Under the pieces are notes generated by a model that was given only the letters and a program-made list of their open reading frames with translations, was not told the origin of the DNA and searched no databases. 29,845 nucleotides of DNA. Source: Acanthamoeba castellanii str. Neff (Eukaryota > Discosea > Longamoebia > Acanthamoebidae). Shown piece after piece: positions 1 through 9,641 of this stretch. How positions within the stretch are numbered: the first letter of the stretch is position 1; each line of letters starts with the position of its first letter. The position numbers and the translations under genes are program-made. The stretch spans positions 9,445-39,289 of the forward strand of contig NW_004457709.1 of NCBI RefSeq assembly GCF_000313135.1. Direction: 5' to 3'.

Positions 1-1089
1 GACACCACCCAGCCTCACTACTCTCATCAGGCGCCAGCTCCGCCGTCGTCTTACTATCCTTCTCCTTCTTCTCACTACCCTCCTCCTCCTCCTCCTCATT
101 ACTACGGCCAACATCACCACCATCATCACCCGACCGAGTTCGGGCAGCACCACCCGTGCCCGACCTGCTACCAGGAGGAGGTGATGGAGGAGGCCCACCC
201 CACCCACCTCTTCATCCCTCCACCACCTCAGCAGCAGCCGCAGCAAGCGCCGCCGCCTTCCTCCTCCATGCCTCGCTCTCACTCCAGCCCGAGCCTCTCT
301 AGCTTCGCCGGCGAGTCTTCCTACTCGCACTCGTCCTACAATCCCTCGCGGTCTAGGTTCTCGCGGTCGGCCTCCTCCGGTTCCTCCGCGTCGATGCCCG
401 CCGCCGGTCGCTACACCCCACCTCCACCACCGCTGTCGCAGCAGCAGCAGCATCAGCAGCCGTCTCATCTCTCCACCTACTCGCTCCCGCCCGCGCCCGG
501 CTTCCTGCCTCCGCCCTACTCGCCTCCGCAGGGTGTGCCGCCGCAGCCGATGCACGCTCCGATCGCGCCCGCGCCCCAGCGAGTGCGGCCCCAGGACTAC
601 GCGCAGCATCCGCAGCACCGCTCGTCGCCGCCGCTGCTGTTCAGCACCGGCGACAGCCTGCTGGGTCCCGCGGGCGAGGAGGATCAGCTGGATCCCGCGG
701 GAGGTTTCGGCGTAGGCGGCAGGCGGGCTGGGGGCCGGCTCTACCACTCAAACCCGCTACCCACCAACCCCCATCGCTACCAGCACTTCATGGAGGCCGG
801 CGGCGATCACGTTGGCGACGGCAGCATGCCCTCGGTCCCGACGCCGCCTTCGCTCTCGCCCACACTCGCCCTCCCCACGTCGCGAAGCGGGCCACCACTC
901 CCTTCGGGTCCGCCATCGCAGCAGTCGAGTGGCGAACAGCACTTCTACGGCGGCCATCAGCAGCAACAGCACCACCTCTTCGACCAACATCAACTGCAGC
1001 AGTCTCACGCACCACTGGACTACTATGACTGGGAGCAATTCCAGGGGTCTTCTTCCGAGGACAACAAGTACCACCAGCAGGGCGAGTAG
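1..1089 (+). CDS. 3' end of a low-complexity Pro/Gln/His/Ser-rich protein (partial)
   Basis: The frame is open from base 1 to the TAG at 1087-1089, so the true start lies left of the window and at least 362 residues are present. I do not recognise the protein. It is compositionally biased: a proline run then a six-histidine run near bases 80-130, a C-P-T-C pair near 160-172, Ser-rich stretches, poly-Gln near 440-460, and a Gln/His-rich end close to the stop. Such tails occur on amoebozoan kinases, transcription factors and RNA-binding proteins, so no function is assigned. Strong third-position GC preference over the whole frame argues that it is really coded. The stop lies only 101 bases before the TELO2 start, so the 3' UTR must be very short or overlap the next promoter. 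Confidence 0.75.
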   Translation, partial: DTTQPHYSHQAPAPPSSYYPSPSSHYPPPPPPHYYGQHHHHHHPTEFGQHHPCPTCYQEEVMEEAHPTHLFIPPPPQQQPQQAPPPSSSMPRSHSSPSLSSFAGESSYSHSSYNPSRSRFSRSASSGSSASMPAAGRYTPPPPPLSQQQQHQQPSHLSTYSLPPAPGFLPPPYSPPQGVPPQPMHAPIAPAPQRVRPQDYAQHPQHRSSPPLLFSTGDSLLGPAGEEDQLDPAGGFGVGGRRAGGRLYHSNPLPTNPHRYQHFMEAGGDHVGDGSMPSVPTPPSLSPTLALPTSRSGPPLPSGPPSQQSSGEQHFYGGHQQQQHHLFDQHQLQQSHAPLDYYDWEQFQGSSSEDNKYHQQGE

Positions 1090-1190
1090 CAGTGATGCAC
1101 CCTCTTTATCTTCCTTTTTTGTGTCGACAAGAACGCTGCTTGCAGCATTTGAGCACAGTCCGAGTAGACCAAGCTGATCAATGCAACAAG

Positions 1191-4100
1191 ATGCAGACCG
1201 CATTTAGGCAGATGAGGGACCTGGTGGCGGACGCCAAGGCGCGCATAGCGGCTGCACGCTCCCCCGACGAAGTGCGGGAGGTGCTGACGCGGATTTCGGA
1301 GAGAATCTTTGGTCGCGACCAGCGATCGCCGAGTACTGCTTTGCCGGACGAAGCCAACCACGCATTCTTCACCGAGCAGTACGCCAACTGGACCCACTTT
1401 CTGCTGAAGTCGGTGTTGCCCAACTGGGTTCTGTGCTTCTCGCGGGAAGAGCGAGCTCGCTTCTTCGATTCCTTCTTCACCTCGCCCGAGGTGCCGCAGG
1501 TGGACGCCTTCCTGGCTCTGGCCCAGGCACTTATCGAATTCGGCCGCTCGGGCGATGCAGCGCGGACGGGAGGCGCACAGTCGAGCTGGAACGAAGGGCT
1601 GCGTGCCAAGAACCCCATCGTACTGGAGGTACGCCACCGGCCGACGCCGCTCGCGGCAGAAGAAGCTGTGGAGGAGAGCGAACAAGGGGCGAACAAAGAC
1701 GAGAAGGACTTTATCGTCAAGACCGTAGCCGGGCTGCTGGGGACAATGATCACCACCGATGGAGGCCTCTCCCGCTTGTTCGCGCACTTTGCACGCCACG
1801 AAGGGTACTTGAGAACAGACTGCAACAACTCTCAAGCCATCAGCTAACCTACGCGTATGGGACTGTTCCTTTAACAGGCCACATGCGGGTCAAGAGAGCC
1901 TGTGGGTGCGGGTGCTGGGTCTACTCTGCTCGCTGCCCGATCGCATCACTGCAGTCTACCGAGACGCCACTAGTGAGATTCCTCATGCGCTCCGTGAACA
2001 GTACAGCCGCCCTCAACTCTTGAACTCGAACCTACTGCACGCTTACTGACACTAACGACGAAACTCGCCACCCGTAGGCAATTCACGAGGCTCGTCACCA
2101 CACAAGCGCTGAATGCTCTCCAGCTTAAGGTAAGACACGTGACCACCAACTACTGTTTTCCTGCTTCTCTTTGTGTGCCAATGAAGCCAACATGGTTCGT
2201 TGTGTGTGCCAGCACGTAAGCGAAAGAGCCTTGCTGGCCCAGATCGGGCAGCTCTACGGTAAGCTGAGTCTTGTCGGGCGAGGAACAGCAATGATGGAAG
2301 CTCTCCTCCCGCTCATCCTAGCCCACATTCACGATCGGTACATGACGCTCACGTACCATTCGTTTATGCAGGGTCTAACTCCAGCGCGCGTGTGATCACT
2401 AGTGAATGGAGATCACGATTTGTGGCCATCGTTCGCGCCGTCCCTCAGAATGCCGCGGAAGGCTTTGTCCACGCTCTCCTCCTGCAACTCGACAGCACAA
2501 AACAGTTCTCGTCCGACTTCGTCGCCACCACTCTACTCGCCGTGACGCAGGGTACGCAGGAAAAAGCCTCGGGAGCGCAGCATTCCCCGCCTCCGCTCTA
2601 CCAGCTACGCTCCCAGGTGCTACTCGAGCTCTTCGGAGAGACCGTCTCGCATGCCGACTCGAGGGGCGAGCATGCAAGCGGAAAGCGGAACGACAACGCG
2701 CTCTCGTTCCTATTCCTGCACAAGCTGCTGCTTGTGAAAGTCTACCCGGCCTCCGTTCTTCGCGTGTTGCTCGACTTCATCGCCCGACTCGGCCCTATGC
2801 CACCAACCGATAAAGGGAAGGAAAAGGCCACAGGTGCTGATGGCATGGACGAGGGCACCTGTGCTGACCTGCACAACAGAGGCATGCAACCCCTGCTCAA
2901 TGCGCTGGTAAAGGTGGTCGGCGTCTGGGGCGAGAAGAGCTTCATTCGGCATTCGTCGTACGAGCAACATCGGTATCTCTTCAAGGCCATCACCTTCGGC
3001 CTGAGCTACTTGGCCAAGGAGGATTTGACCAGCACTGGTACTCTTCGCCCTCCTCTCGCTCTCTATACCACTCCGTCCGCGTCAACTGAGCGATAACACG
3101 ACACGATACGGGTTCGCGTGCCGCACAGACGGTCTGCTGATCGGGTTGGTTAGTGGCGTTCAAAACTACATCGCCTATCCTGTTGGTCGCACGCGAAGGT
3201 AGATATACATGTTCATATTCATCTACATCTAAATCTACACAGGCTACGTGGTTCGTTGCTCGCTCACAGTCCCTTCACGCTATTAGTTTCGGCATGATCG
3301 TGGCCGAGCAGTTCTCGAGGATTCTCGATCCGGAGGCCGAGAAGCCGCTGGAGTTCGAGTACCAGCCCTTGTCCGACGACGAAGACGAAGAAGGGGTGCA
3401 CGCCAATGAAGGCGCAGCTGACGCGATCGAGCGCGCATCCACTGCGCCGGCCGAGGACGTTACTCCTCCCACAGAACGGAAAAAGCGGCGAAGAAGGAAG
3501 AAGCAGGTGCACGTCATACCATCCCGTCACCTCTAGCAATCCGCTGATTCTCAATACTGGCGCTCTCGCTTGCCGCAGGTCGATGATGATCCCGACGCTC
3601 TGTTTCTCGCAAATGAGGAAGAGGCCCCCGAGGACGACGTGGTTGGTGATGAAGATCTGCAGCTCGAAGGGAGCGACACCGGTGGTAGTAGCGAGGATGA
3701 GCTGGAGGCTTACGATCTCGAAGACGACGAGAGCGACTTGAGCCAGGTCAAGATCCCAGTCTACCTCCGAGACGTGCTAGCTGGTAAGTCCCCGCTCCCT
3801 GCGGCTCGCCCGCGTTCGGCTATTCTCATCTCCTGTCTATCGAAACAAACAAACTTGTTCAGGGCTCCGTGCCAAGGACGAGCCGGATCGCTTGGAGGGT
3901 GCGATCAAGGCAGCCGAAGGCCTGATCCGCGCAGACGCCAGAGGTAACTTGATTGCCTTCCCCCTTCAGTGCAGCGAAATAGTCCTCTCACGCAGCTCCA
4001 CTCTCTGGTAAATATGCATCAAGGCGACCTTCATGACATCTCTCTCGAACTGATGCGCACTCTGCTTCACCTGTTCAACCAGTACGAACTCGAGGGCTTC

Positions 4101-5758
4101 GGTGAGATGCGATTCAAGGTCCGTATCTGCGGCGATTCATGCCTTTTAGGGCGAGCACAAGTGGCACACCAGAGTATACAACTGACGGCTAAGGGATGTA
4201 CGTTTGGTTCGTTGGCTCCAGGCGATGATCGCTCTGCTGGCCAGCGACGAGGAAACCCCGAAGTTGGTCAAGTACCTCACCGACCAGTTTTACGCTCAGA
4301 ACTACTCCATACAGCAGCGGTATGCCCTCAGTGCCTTGAGCTCCCCAGGGAGGCACCGTTTGTGTGGTATATAGTGTATCGATCTTATGTTCCTCTTCTG
4401 TTCAGAGTCGACATGTTGGTGGTCATGGCGGAGGCTGCCAAGGAGCTGGCCGACTCTTCCTTGGAGCCGATGTTCCCTCCGTCCAGCTCCCATCCGCACG
4501 CGAAGGCCATCGAGGCGCCTGCGGGTACCCGTGACTGCTCTCTCTCTCTCTCTCTGCTCTCTCTCCTCGGAAGAAGCGAAAGACTCAGCTTAGCTTGCTC
4601 GCAGCGCAGGGACAGCCCCTCCTCCGCGAGACCAAGGACATCAACCTGCTCAGCGGACTCTCCCCCGCGCGCTTCGCGTCACTGTACATTGACCGGGACA
4701 GCCGAAGGTATTGCCCCTCCCCCCCTCAGCTCTTGACCTATCGTTGGATCTCGGGCGCCCAAGCACTCACTCGTTGTCGTTGATGCCAATTCAGATCCAC
4801 CTTCGATGAGGACCAGCGATTGCCTTATCTGCCCAGCCACGATTCGACGAACGATACGGCCGAGTCATCGACAATGGTGGTCAAACATCCAAAGCCCCTG
4901 GGCAAGGAGACCCGGAGAACGGGAGGCCGCAAGGGTCCAGCCTTCGCTCAATCAGGTGCGTGTCAGGCCTTTCACAAACACATTGCTTGCTGTGATCCCC
5001 CCCCCATTGGGCCAACTCATTCTGCTACTTCCAGGCAAGGCCAATCGTTTCGTGGATGTCCACGGGCTCTTCTTCTATCCCCTCATGCGTGGCTACGACA
5101 GGTAACCGACAGCGCACAACACAATGTAGAGATGCAAGGTGTTCACACTTTACTTTTTGTTTGGTTCCAACTTTGGCTTCACAGCGTCGACAACACGTTC
5201 AATCTGCTGGGGGAGGACAGCATCGTGCTCAGCAAGCTCCTACACGCACTCTCCGTATTCATCGAGTGCATGGGTAGTGCTGCCCCGCCCTCCGCACTCT
5301 ACCGGATGGTAACTCTTCCCTGTGCTCCTTCTTCTTCCGTCGATCGAATCGTTCCTCGCTAATCACTTGACGATCGGCAGGTGCGTGCGTTGGTGGACTT
5401 TGTGTGGGCGGTGCGGTACCATCGCGAGGCGAACGTGCGGCGGGCCGCCCTTCTGGCCGCGGCGCGCACCATCGCCCTGGTACCGGTGAGCCTTCTCGTA
5501 TCGGACTTCCTGGAGGACTTCAACGAGGTGCAGGCCTGGCTCGTGTCCGTCTACCGCGACGACCCCGACGAGCACTCCAGGTTTCACTCCACGCCTTGTT
5601 TCTTCCTCTTCGCTGTGCCACTCTCACTTGCTGACGTTATCCACACGACCCAATTCGGCAGGGCGCTGGCGTCGGCGAGCCTACTGGAGCTGCGAAAAGT
5701 GGCTGAGCTGGTAACGAGGCAGCAGCTCAACGACCCCACCAACCTCCTCTCGGGTTAG
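1191..5758 (+). CDS. TELO2: TELO2/Tel2 telomere length regulation protein (TTT complex), 18 exons
   Basis: Exons: 1191-1804, 1878-2000, 2078-2129, 2213-2337, 2385-3037, 3129-3198, 3287-3506, 3579-3783, 3863-3943, 4024-4118, 4222-4319, 4406-4524, 4605-4707, 4795-4955, 5035-5101, 5185-5308, 5381-5580, 5662-5758; 1068 aa (human about 837). Tel2 with TTI1 and TTI2 is the HSP90/R2TP co-chaperone that stabilises PIKK kinases (ATM, ATR, mTOR, DNA-PK). Recognised by collinear similarity throughout: RHSSYEQH then GMIVAEQFSRIL, an acidic Ser/Asp/Glu linker near residues 640-675, YLTDQFYAQNYSIQQR, FNLLGEDSIVLSKLLHAL and DFVWAVRYH near the C terminus. A basic cluster (RKKRRRRKK) lies near residue 610. 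An in-frame ATG at 1095 would add 32 residues; 1191 is preferred because the upstream part is pyrimidine-rich and unlike the family. Exon 10 could instead begin at 3970, but that gives an implausible 26-bp intron. Intron 4 (2338-2384) is only 47 bp. Confidence 0.93.
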
Positions 5759-6069
5759 TACGCGGTGTAACTACCGCGTTGGTTGGTTGCAAATATTTTA
5801 ATCCCTTCGCTTGTTGGTGAAACAGCTGTTCACCAATAATCCAACCACCATCATCGTCCCACAGAGCCCTCTTCACGTTTGTCTTGGCATCGCCTTCAGC
5901 TGGCTCCACCGATCTCTCGCTCTCCATCCTTCCGAACCTCTATCGCTCTATTCATTAACAACCTGCACCTCCTCTTCGCCTCCTCTCTTTCTCAATCACT
6001 CTCACTCTCTTCTCTTTTCTCGCTCCATTCTCTCCATTTCTCTCTCTACAGAGCTCTCGTTTCCACGTT
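5759..6069. other. convergent 3' intergenic region, pyrimidine-rich on the + strand
   Basis: This 311-bp gap separates the TELO2 stop from the stop of the opposite-strand exonuclease/RRM/zinc-finger gene. From about 5895 to 6060 the + strand is almost pure C/T with repeated TCTC and CTTT blocks, so the minus-strand 3' UTR would be purine-rich. A short AT-rich patch lies near 5791-5801. I see no conserved ORF. It presumably holds both 3' UTRs and cleavage sites. Confidence 0.6.
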
Positions 6070-9000
6070 TTACCAGCCGTAGACGCCCCGCTGCTCGGCC
6101 TCGAGCGAGCCGTCGACGTCGGACGTCGTCGGGGGCGCGCCCATGACCATGCCGCCGCCCACCACCACGTGGGCCGCGGGGTCGCCCATGCCGCCGTCCA
6201 CTCCGAGCACCACGCCGCCCTCCTCGCCCGTCATCGCGATCACGTCGTCCCCTCGCTCGGCGCCGCACTTCCTGCACACCTTCCTCGACGCAAAGTTGTG
6301 GTCCTTGCACTGGTCGCAGAACCAGTCCCCTGGCCGGAAGCTCGACGGCGCCACCCCGCCGCCTCCACCTCCTCCGCCGCCGTCGCCGCCCTGGCCGAAG
6401 TGGGCTCCGCCTCTTCCCCTCCCCCCTCGCATCCCCCTGCCGCCATAACCTATCGACATCGATTGGGTGAGATGGAGGGGTGAGGGGGCGATGATGGTGT
6501 GGTGGTGGGTGGCGGTGGTGGGGGAGCGGACCTCGGCCCGAGGGTTTGCCGCGTCCGCCACCGGTGGGGGCCGCTGCGGCGGCGGCAAAGGCCATGGGCT
6601 GCGCGGTGCCGCACTTGCGGCAGACCGTGCGCGACCCGAAGTTGATGTCGGCGCACGTGGGACACCGCCAGTCGTGCGCCCTGTGGTGTACCGGGAACTG
6701 GGCGAAGTAGAGGGACGGGTTGAAGTTGCACTTCCGACACACCTGCGCGAATAAATAAAGAATTAATTAGTCCATAATTCAAAGAGAAGATAAATAAATA
6801 AATAAATAAAGAATAAGGAATAAGGAATAAATAGTACCCGGCGCGAGGCAAAGTTGAGTTCGTTGCAGGAGGCGCAGAGCCAGTCGCCCGGCCGCACGCC
6901 CATCCCGTTGAGCAGCTGCTGGTAGTAGCTGTAGTAGTTGGGGTTGCTCGCGGCGGCGTAGTAGTTGGGCATTTGCCCGAGCTGCTGCTGCTGTTGCTGC
7001 TGTTGGTGTTGAAGGTGGTGGTGCTGCATCTGCTGTTGATGCATCTGCTGCTGCTGGTGTTGAAGGTGGTGCATCTGCTGGAACTGCTGCTGCTGCTGTT
7101 GGTGGTGCCTGTTGAACCCCTTGCGGCCACCCCGCTCCCTGTAGTGCTGTGGTGCGCCGTCGCCCGGCTGGAATTGTGGTCTGCGCGCGCCGCCCTCCTC
7201 GCCCTCGGCGCCGGCGTTATCCTCTCCCTCGCCGCCATTGTCGCCGCTGCCGCTGCCGTCGTCCAACACCAAACCGCCGCCGCCGCCGTTGTTGGTGGCG
7301 TCGCCGTAGCCGCCATTCTCGCCGTCCTCCGCGGGCCGCGGGGTCGAGCACTTGCGGCACACGATCCTCGATGCGAACTGGTGGTCGCCGCAGTTGATGC
7401 AGTACCAGTCCCCTGTGTTTCACAGTGGGAAAAGAATGTCAGGAATTCTGGGCCGGCGATGATCGACCACATCAGGCCAGTCCAATAGAGTGCGGCAGCC
7501 TATGTACCGGGCCTGATCTCTTCGGATTGGTGGGCGTTCTTGGCGGCCTGCGAGGCGAGGATGGCCGTCAAGCTGTTGGCGTCGCTCGGGTAAACCTACG
7601 CCAGGGCGGGCGGGCGGGCGGGCGGGCGGGCGGGTCAGGGGAAGGGGACAGTCAGAAACTCGCGCGCTTGGAATTCCGCAAGCGTGTAAGTGGGAAGCAC
7701 GCGCACCTCGATGTAGCGGGAGCCGATGAAGCCGTTATGCCGCTGCAGCGCGTTGTTCACCTCCTCCGCGGAGCTGAACTCCACGTAGGCCACGCCTTGG
7801 CGGTGGTGGGTGGTGGGTGGTGGATGGGGGTGGTGGGTGAGGCACTGGCACTGAGTCGCATCGGCACTGAGTCGCATCAGAGGTGGGTGGGGGGGACACG
7901 ATACCAGAGGGGCGGCCGGTGTGGTCGTGGATGAGGTGAATGCCGCCGGGCACGATGTCCAGACCGGAGAAGAACATGCCCACGTCCGCGTCTGTCGCGC
8001 TCCAGGGCAAACCGCGCATTACGATGACCTTTGTCTCCTCCTCACTCCCTGCCAAAACACACACACGCGCACACGCGCACGCGCACACAGTAAGCAGCCG
8101 GTGATTCGGATAGTGGGTGGTGCGCCTCAAGGTGGTTGCACGCTACCTTCGGCCAACCGCAAGAAGATGGGCGGACCGGTGCGGTTGAAATCGCGGGCAA
8201 AGGCCGGATCTGTTCGCCGCAAAAACAACTTAGCTCCTACAGCAGGACAACACGCCGTGCTGTGCGTGTGCGTGTGCGTGTGTTCAGCGCGGCCGTACCG
8301 GTGGAGGGATCGTAGTCCGGTGGAATGACCTGGGGCTGGCCAAAGTAGTGTCCGTGACGAATCAACTCCAGGACGATGTTGCTGTGTTGCGCACGCGTGC
8401 AAGTTTGTGAGCGACGCCGGCCGTATTTGCCCTTCTCTCACAAAACGTTGAGGCGAAGAGTGGAGTCCACGCGTACCTGATGTTGACGCAATCGTACAGG
8501 CCCGAGTGGTGGCGCCCCTCCATCACCAGGTTCAAGTCTTGGGGCACATCACGCACAAAAGAGAGGAAACGAAAATGCAGGTGGTGAGTGCGAGAGCACA
8601 AGCCAGCCACGACCGCGGTCCGGATTGAGCGGGTGGCGTACGCCTGAGCATGGTCATCAGGGACGGCTTGTAGTGGGACGGCTGCGGGAACACCTTGAGG
8701 AACTCCTCTTTCACGTCCTGGTGGGTGGTGGGGGGTGGTGGTGGGTGGTAGTGAGAGGCCGAGCGACAGGCGATGTAGCAATCAATCAAACAAACAATGA
8801 ATGAGGCAGTGCGCGGCAGGGTGGGCCAGGTACGAAGTAGGTCATGTAGTGCGGGGCGCGGGCGATGTCCTTCTTGCGCGTCTCCTGGAGGAGGCACATC
8901 TTGAGGTCCCAGTCGCCATCGGTGAGGATACAGAAGGTCTTGCCGCGTCGCGCGAAGCAGTCGTCCACGTAGCGATCGAACTGTTCGGCAGTGGCACACA

Positions 9001-9458
9001 AGAAACGATCAGAAAGCGAGTCACACACACGTATGCAGGAATGCTCGAATGCTAACAGGCAAATCGAATGAATTGATGCAGCATTGATGGGCTTAAACTG
9101 AGTGAAGAAGAGAAAGGAGGGGGGGGGAACGCACCTGAGCCATGGCCTCGTGGAGAAGAGGAGCCTCCCTGAGCTTGTCATCGGTGATGCCGGTCAGCTT
9201 GACGCAAAAGGGCGTGAGTTGAGAGGTCCATTCGGGCCGCACGTAGATCTGTCGCTTGTCGATGACCTGCTGATTGACGAGGTCGATGACGACCCACGGG
9301 AACTCTATGATTTCTTGGTTCTCGCGCGTGACCTTGGGCTGTTCGCCTTCATCGCAAGTGGCCTCGAAATCGATGACGACCAGATAGTCGTATTCGTGTT
9401 GGCTCAGCATCGCCATTTGCTGCTGATGCTGCCCGACCACCACATACTCGTTCTCCAT
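6070..9458 (-). CDS. DEDDh 3'-5' exonuclease + ESRP/hnRNP-F-like RRM + four RanBP2 zinc fingers
   Basis: Minus-strand exons in order: 9135-9458, 8834-8980, 8642-8717, 8477-8537, 8299-8381, 8147-8209, 7905-8048, 7707-7795, 7508-7595, 6838-7412, 6532-6742, 6070-6449; 746 aa. Residues 26-215 form an ERI1-like DEDDh exonuclease: VVIDFEATCDEG (D30, E32), LTDGDWDLK (D133) and RHHSGLYD (H193, D198), so all five catalytic positions are present. Residues about 255-332 are a quasi-RRM with RGLPW, FFSGLDI and ALQRH...SRYIEV, closest in memory to ESRP/Fusilli and hnRNP F/H. RanBP2-type fingers (D-W-x-C-x2-C-x10-C-x2-C) start near residues 360, 535, 574 and 662; finger 1 has Gln where the usual Asn sits. 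Poly-Gln/His (bases about 6979-7110) and a Gly/Arg-rich stretch link fingers. Likely a nuclear or cytoplasmic RNA-trimming factor; substrate unknown. It shares a divergent promoter with POP7. Confidence 0.9.
6743..6837 (-). repeat. AT-rich intron with AAATA repeats splitting zinc finger 2
   Basis: Intron 10 of the exonuclease/RRM/finger gene. On the + strand bases 6760-6835 are mostly tandem AAATA and GGAATAA units in an otherwise very GC-rich gene. The intron falls between the second Arg of FASRR and the V-C-R-K-C half of finger 2, so splicing is needed to complete that zinc site. Confidence 0.7.
6979..7110 (-). repeat. CAG/CAA trinucleotide tract coding poly-Gln/His
   Basis: On the + strand this is a run of CTG, TTG and GTG triplets. 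In the minus-strand frame of exon 10 it encodes Gln interrupted by His, Met and Leu between zinc fingers 1 and 2. The codon mixture (CAG, CAA, CAC, CAT) limits slippage but the tract is a plausible length polymorphism. Confidence 0.8.
7607..7634 (+). repeat. (CGGG)n tetranucleotide run in an intron
   Basis: About seven consecutive CGGG units on the + strand (CCCG on the transcribed sense strand) lie in intron 8 of the exonuclease/RRM/finger gene, just upstream of the 3' splice site of exon 9. Four or more closely spaced GGG runs could fold as a G-quadruplex on the template DNA strand; in the RNA the run is C-rich. Confidence 0.75.
7847..7878 (+). repeat. 16-bp perfect tandem duplication in an intron
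   Basis: The 16-mer GGCACTGAGTCGCATC occurs at 7847-7862 and again at 7863-7878, inside intron 7 of the exonuclease/RRM/finger gene next to a GGTGGT-rich stretch. It does not touch the splice sites. It looks like a recent slippage or unequal-exchange duplication. Confidence 0.85.
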
Positions 9459-9641
9459 GCCAGCCCCCCAAGACGTCGCCTATCCCTCAATGCACACCAC
9501 CGGGCTACGATGGCGTATTTGATTTTCAAATGAAAATCAATTCTGCCGTTTGTTGTCAGGGCCAGGATTTATCCAGGAATATCGTCAAACAATTCAAAAA
9601 GAAAACAAAAAGAAAATGTGACAACACCGCAAACACAAAAG
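9459..9641. promoter_or_regulatory. bidirectional promoter between exonuclease/RRM gene and POP7, with a perfect inverted repeat
   Basis: Only 183 bp separate the two divergent start codons, so both genes must be driven from here. The arms TTGATTTTC (9519-9527) and GAAAATCAA (9532-9540) are perfect complements around an AAAT spacer, in a local AT-rich island (about 9515-9615) flanked by GC-rich coding DNA. A symmetric site in the middle of a divergent promoter is a reasonable candidate for a dimeric activator site. No canonical TATA box was seen. Confidence 0.55.

Noticed and set aside
1023..1835. 270-residue minus-strand frame opposite TELO2 exon 1
   Set aside because: Antisense shadow of a well-supported TELO2 exon; no homology recognised.
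6450..7472. 340-residue open frame on the minus strand rich in Thr, Ala and Ser
   Set aside because: It overlaps exons 10 and 11 of the exonuclease/RRM/finger gene in another frame, has no zinc-finger or other motif, and is a by-product of the repeat-rich GC sequence.
6973..7488. Leu/Val-rich + strand frame that looks like membrane helices
   Set aside because: It is the antisense reading of the poly-Gln/His coding tract; Gln/His codons read as Leu/Val on the opposite strand.
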